Shown here one piece after another: positions 42,609-43,216 of a stretch of DNA of 43,216 nt. This stretch comes from Flavobacteriaceae bacterium (GTDB lineage: Bacteria > Bacteroidota > Bacteroidia > Flavobacteriales > Flavobacteriaceae): positions 1 to 43,216 of the forward strand of contig JAENXC010000024.1 in the NCBI GenBank assembly GCA_016649715.1, read 5' to 3'. The notes beneath the pieces were generated by a model. The model saw nothing but the letters and a program-made list of their open reading frames with translations, did not search any database and was not told where the DNA came from. Within the stretch, counting starts at the first letter, position 1, and each line of letters opens with the position of its first letter. The translations under genes were made by a program, and so were the position numbers.

Positions 42609-42753
42609 GTTGCACAACAAAGAATAAGCTATGGCTTGGTCAGTCCTTACTTGGAAAATCCTGCGGATTTTCCAAATTCAGTTTTTATTTGGAGAGGTTA
42701 GTGCTTTAGTACGCCACAGCTCAAGATATACATAAACGTTACCTGCAAGCAAA
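42609..42753. repeat. long imperfect hairpin spacer, right array
   Basis: It begins CGTTGCACAACAAAGAATAA and ends AAACGTTACCTGCAAGC. AAGCTATGGC pairs with GCCACAGCT, and the centre is a perfect hairpin GGAAAATCC-TGC-GGATTTTCC. Same position and end motifs as the spacer at 40875, but different internal sequence. Confidence 0.55.
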
Positions 42754-42757
42754 ATAA

Positions 42758-43076
42758 ATGAGAAGTATGACAGAGGAAGAGCGAAAAGCAAAATTACAAT
42801 CACAACAGAATGAACAATATTTAGCGATTGGTAAGTTCGTCGTTAATTTTGAGCACCTATTTTTTGCAATTAAAAATAAACTACGATTTCTTTGCGGAAC
42901 AGCTGAAGAAGTCACAATTCTTTTAGAGCCATTTTCTGCAAGTCAAACTATTGAACACCTTTCGAATGTTGTGGCTTGGAAGTTGAAAAATCGTAAAGAA
43001 GATGATCCAGAAAAACAACTCTTTAAACTGCTTATTTCTGATTTAAAAGCAATTAATTCTAAACGAAACTTAATAG
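42758..43076 (+). pseudogene. hypothetical protein gene cut by the IS
   Basis: 106 codons of a soluble helical protein: MRSMTEEERKAKLQSQQNEQ, YLAIGKFVVNFEHLFFAIKN, then KLRFLCGTAEEVTILLEPFS and DLKAINSKRNLIV. The reading frame then runs into the IS tip (TGGATAATTCGG at 43077) and stops 14 codons later. The DLKAINSKRNLI segment resembles the xxINxxRNxIVHG text of HEPN-like/AbiV-type helical proteins, which would continue ...HG. I infer the gene was interrupted before the end; function is not assigned. Confidence 0.6.
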
Positions 43077-43216
43077 TGGATAATTCGGTTCGATTTGTGC
43101 CAGTGATTTCGGTTTCATAGTGCCAGGCATTTCGGTTCAAACTGTGCCATTTTTGCTTACACCTGAAAAACCTATAACGGTTCGATTTGTGCCACTTTGA
43201 AAGATCAAGTATTAAT
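43077..43216. mobile_element. IS21-like insertion sequence, terminal end (partial)
   Basis: Starts TGGATAATTCGGTTCGATTT and carries inverted copies of the CGGTTC(G/A)ATTTGTGCCA repeat at three or four places. It is the reverse-complement counterpart of 1-134: GAACCGAAATGCCTGGCACT is shared exactly, while other stretches differ. The element continues past the window edge and the transposase genes are not visible. Confidence 0.75.

Noticed and set aside
39256-42753. True integron with attI and integrase
   Set aside because: No tyrosine recombinase gene is visible and the spacer cores do not fit the strict GTTRRRY attC consensus; kept only as a cassette-like hypothesis.
1-43216. The whole window as a composite transposon between two IS copies
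   Set aside because: The interior holds prfA, pyrF, grpE-dnaJ and other housekeeping genes; the IS ends more likely mark assembly or window boundaries.
1-43216. CRISPR array, tRNA or rRNA genes
   Set aside because: No regularly spaced direct repeats and no tRNA cloverleaf or rRNA-like sequence were seen by eye; the repeats present are palindromic and gene-linked.

Overview
This window comes from a member of the Flavobacteriaceae (Bacteroidota). The basis is inference from gene content: type IX secretion (T9SS) C-terminal sorting domains, a Lacal_2735-like protein, a DnaJ with the reduced zinc domain seen in Flavobacteriia, DUF4197, DUF4920, DUF1684 and YceI lipoproteins, TAnnTTTG-type -7 promoter elements and A-rich leaders instead of Shine-Dalgarno sites. 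I do not assign a genus. No rRNA, tRNA or CRISPR array was seen.

Layout. Positions 1-134 and 43077-43216 are ends of IS21-like insertion sequences (tips TGGATAA[C/T]TCGG, several internal TGGCAC...GAACCG repeats), both facing into the window. The piece is therefore bounded by a repeated element, as a draft contig would be. Next to each IS end lies an AT-rich accessory array. The left array (135-3300) holds five small hypothetical or secreted proteins, each followed within about 25 bases of its stop codon by a short hairpin of one repeat family. The right array (39230-43076) holds hypothetical genes and a PLD-nuclease/helicase-associated-domain protein, separated by long imperfect hairpins with a GTTGSCAACA-like core. 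Its last gene is cut by the right-hand IS.

Between them lies an ordinary chromosomal core. From left to right it carries: a long Cys/Met-type PLP enzyme, DUF2200 and rlmF; a minus-strand block of grpE-dnaJ, a NatAB-like ABC exporter, a sigma-54-type response regulator, PPK2 and an M28 peptidase; yceI, a TIGR01777 SDR, DUF4920-mnmD, ilvE, a MazG-like pyrophosphohydrolase and dipeptidyl peptidase III; an SRPBCC/GyrI-like protein with crcB, DUF1684, an MFS transporter and an Lrp regulator; a pair of divergent helical paralogues; a Xre-RES toxin-antitoxin pair; icmF (fused isobutyryl-CoA mutase); a tandem duplication of a T9SS-secreted protein; DUF4197; and prfA-pyrF.

How the genes relate. grpE and dnaJ form a chaperone operon. 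The regulator, PPK2 and M28 peptidase are closely spaced and may be co-transcribed. mnmD follows DUF4920 by 5 bases, crcB overlaps the SRPBCC gene by ATGA, and prfA precedes pyrF. The most unusual parts are the two gene-plus-hairpin arrays flanking the core, the T9SS duplication that carries a scar of the next gene's 5' end, a tiny cysteine-containing ORF with its own promoter element and terminator, and the PLD-nuclease protein, which has DNA-binding repeats but no helicase.
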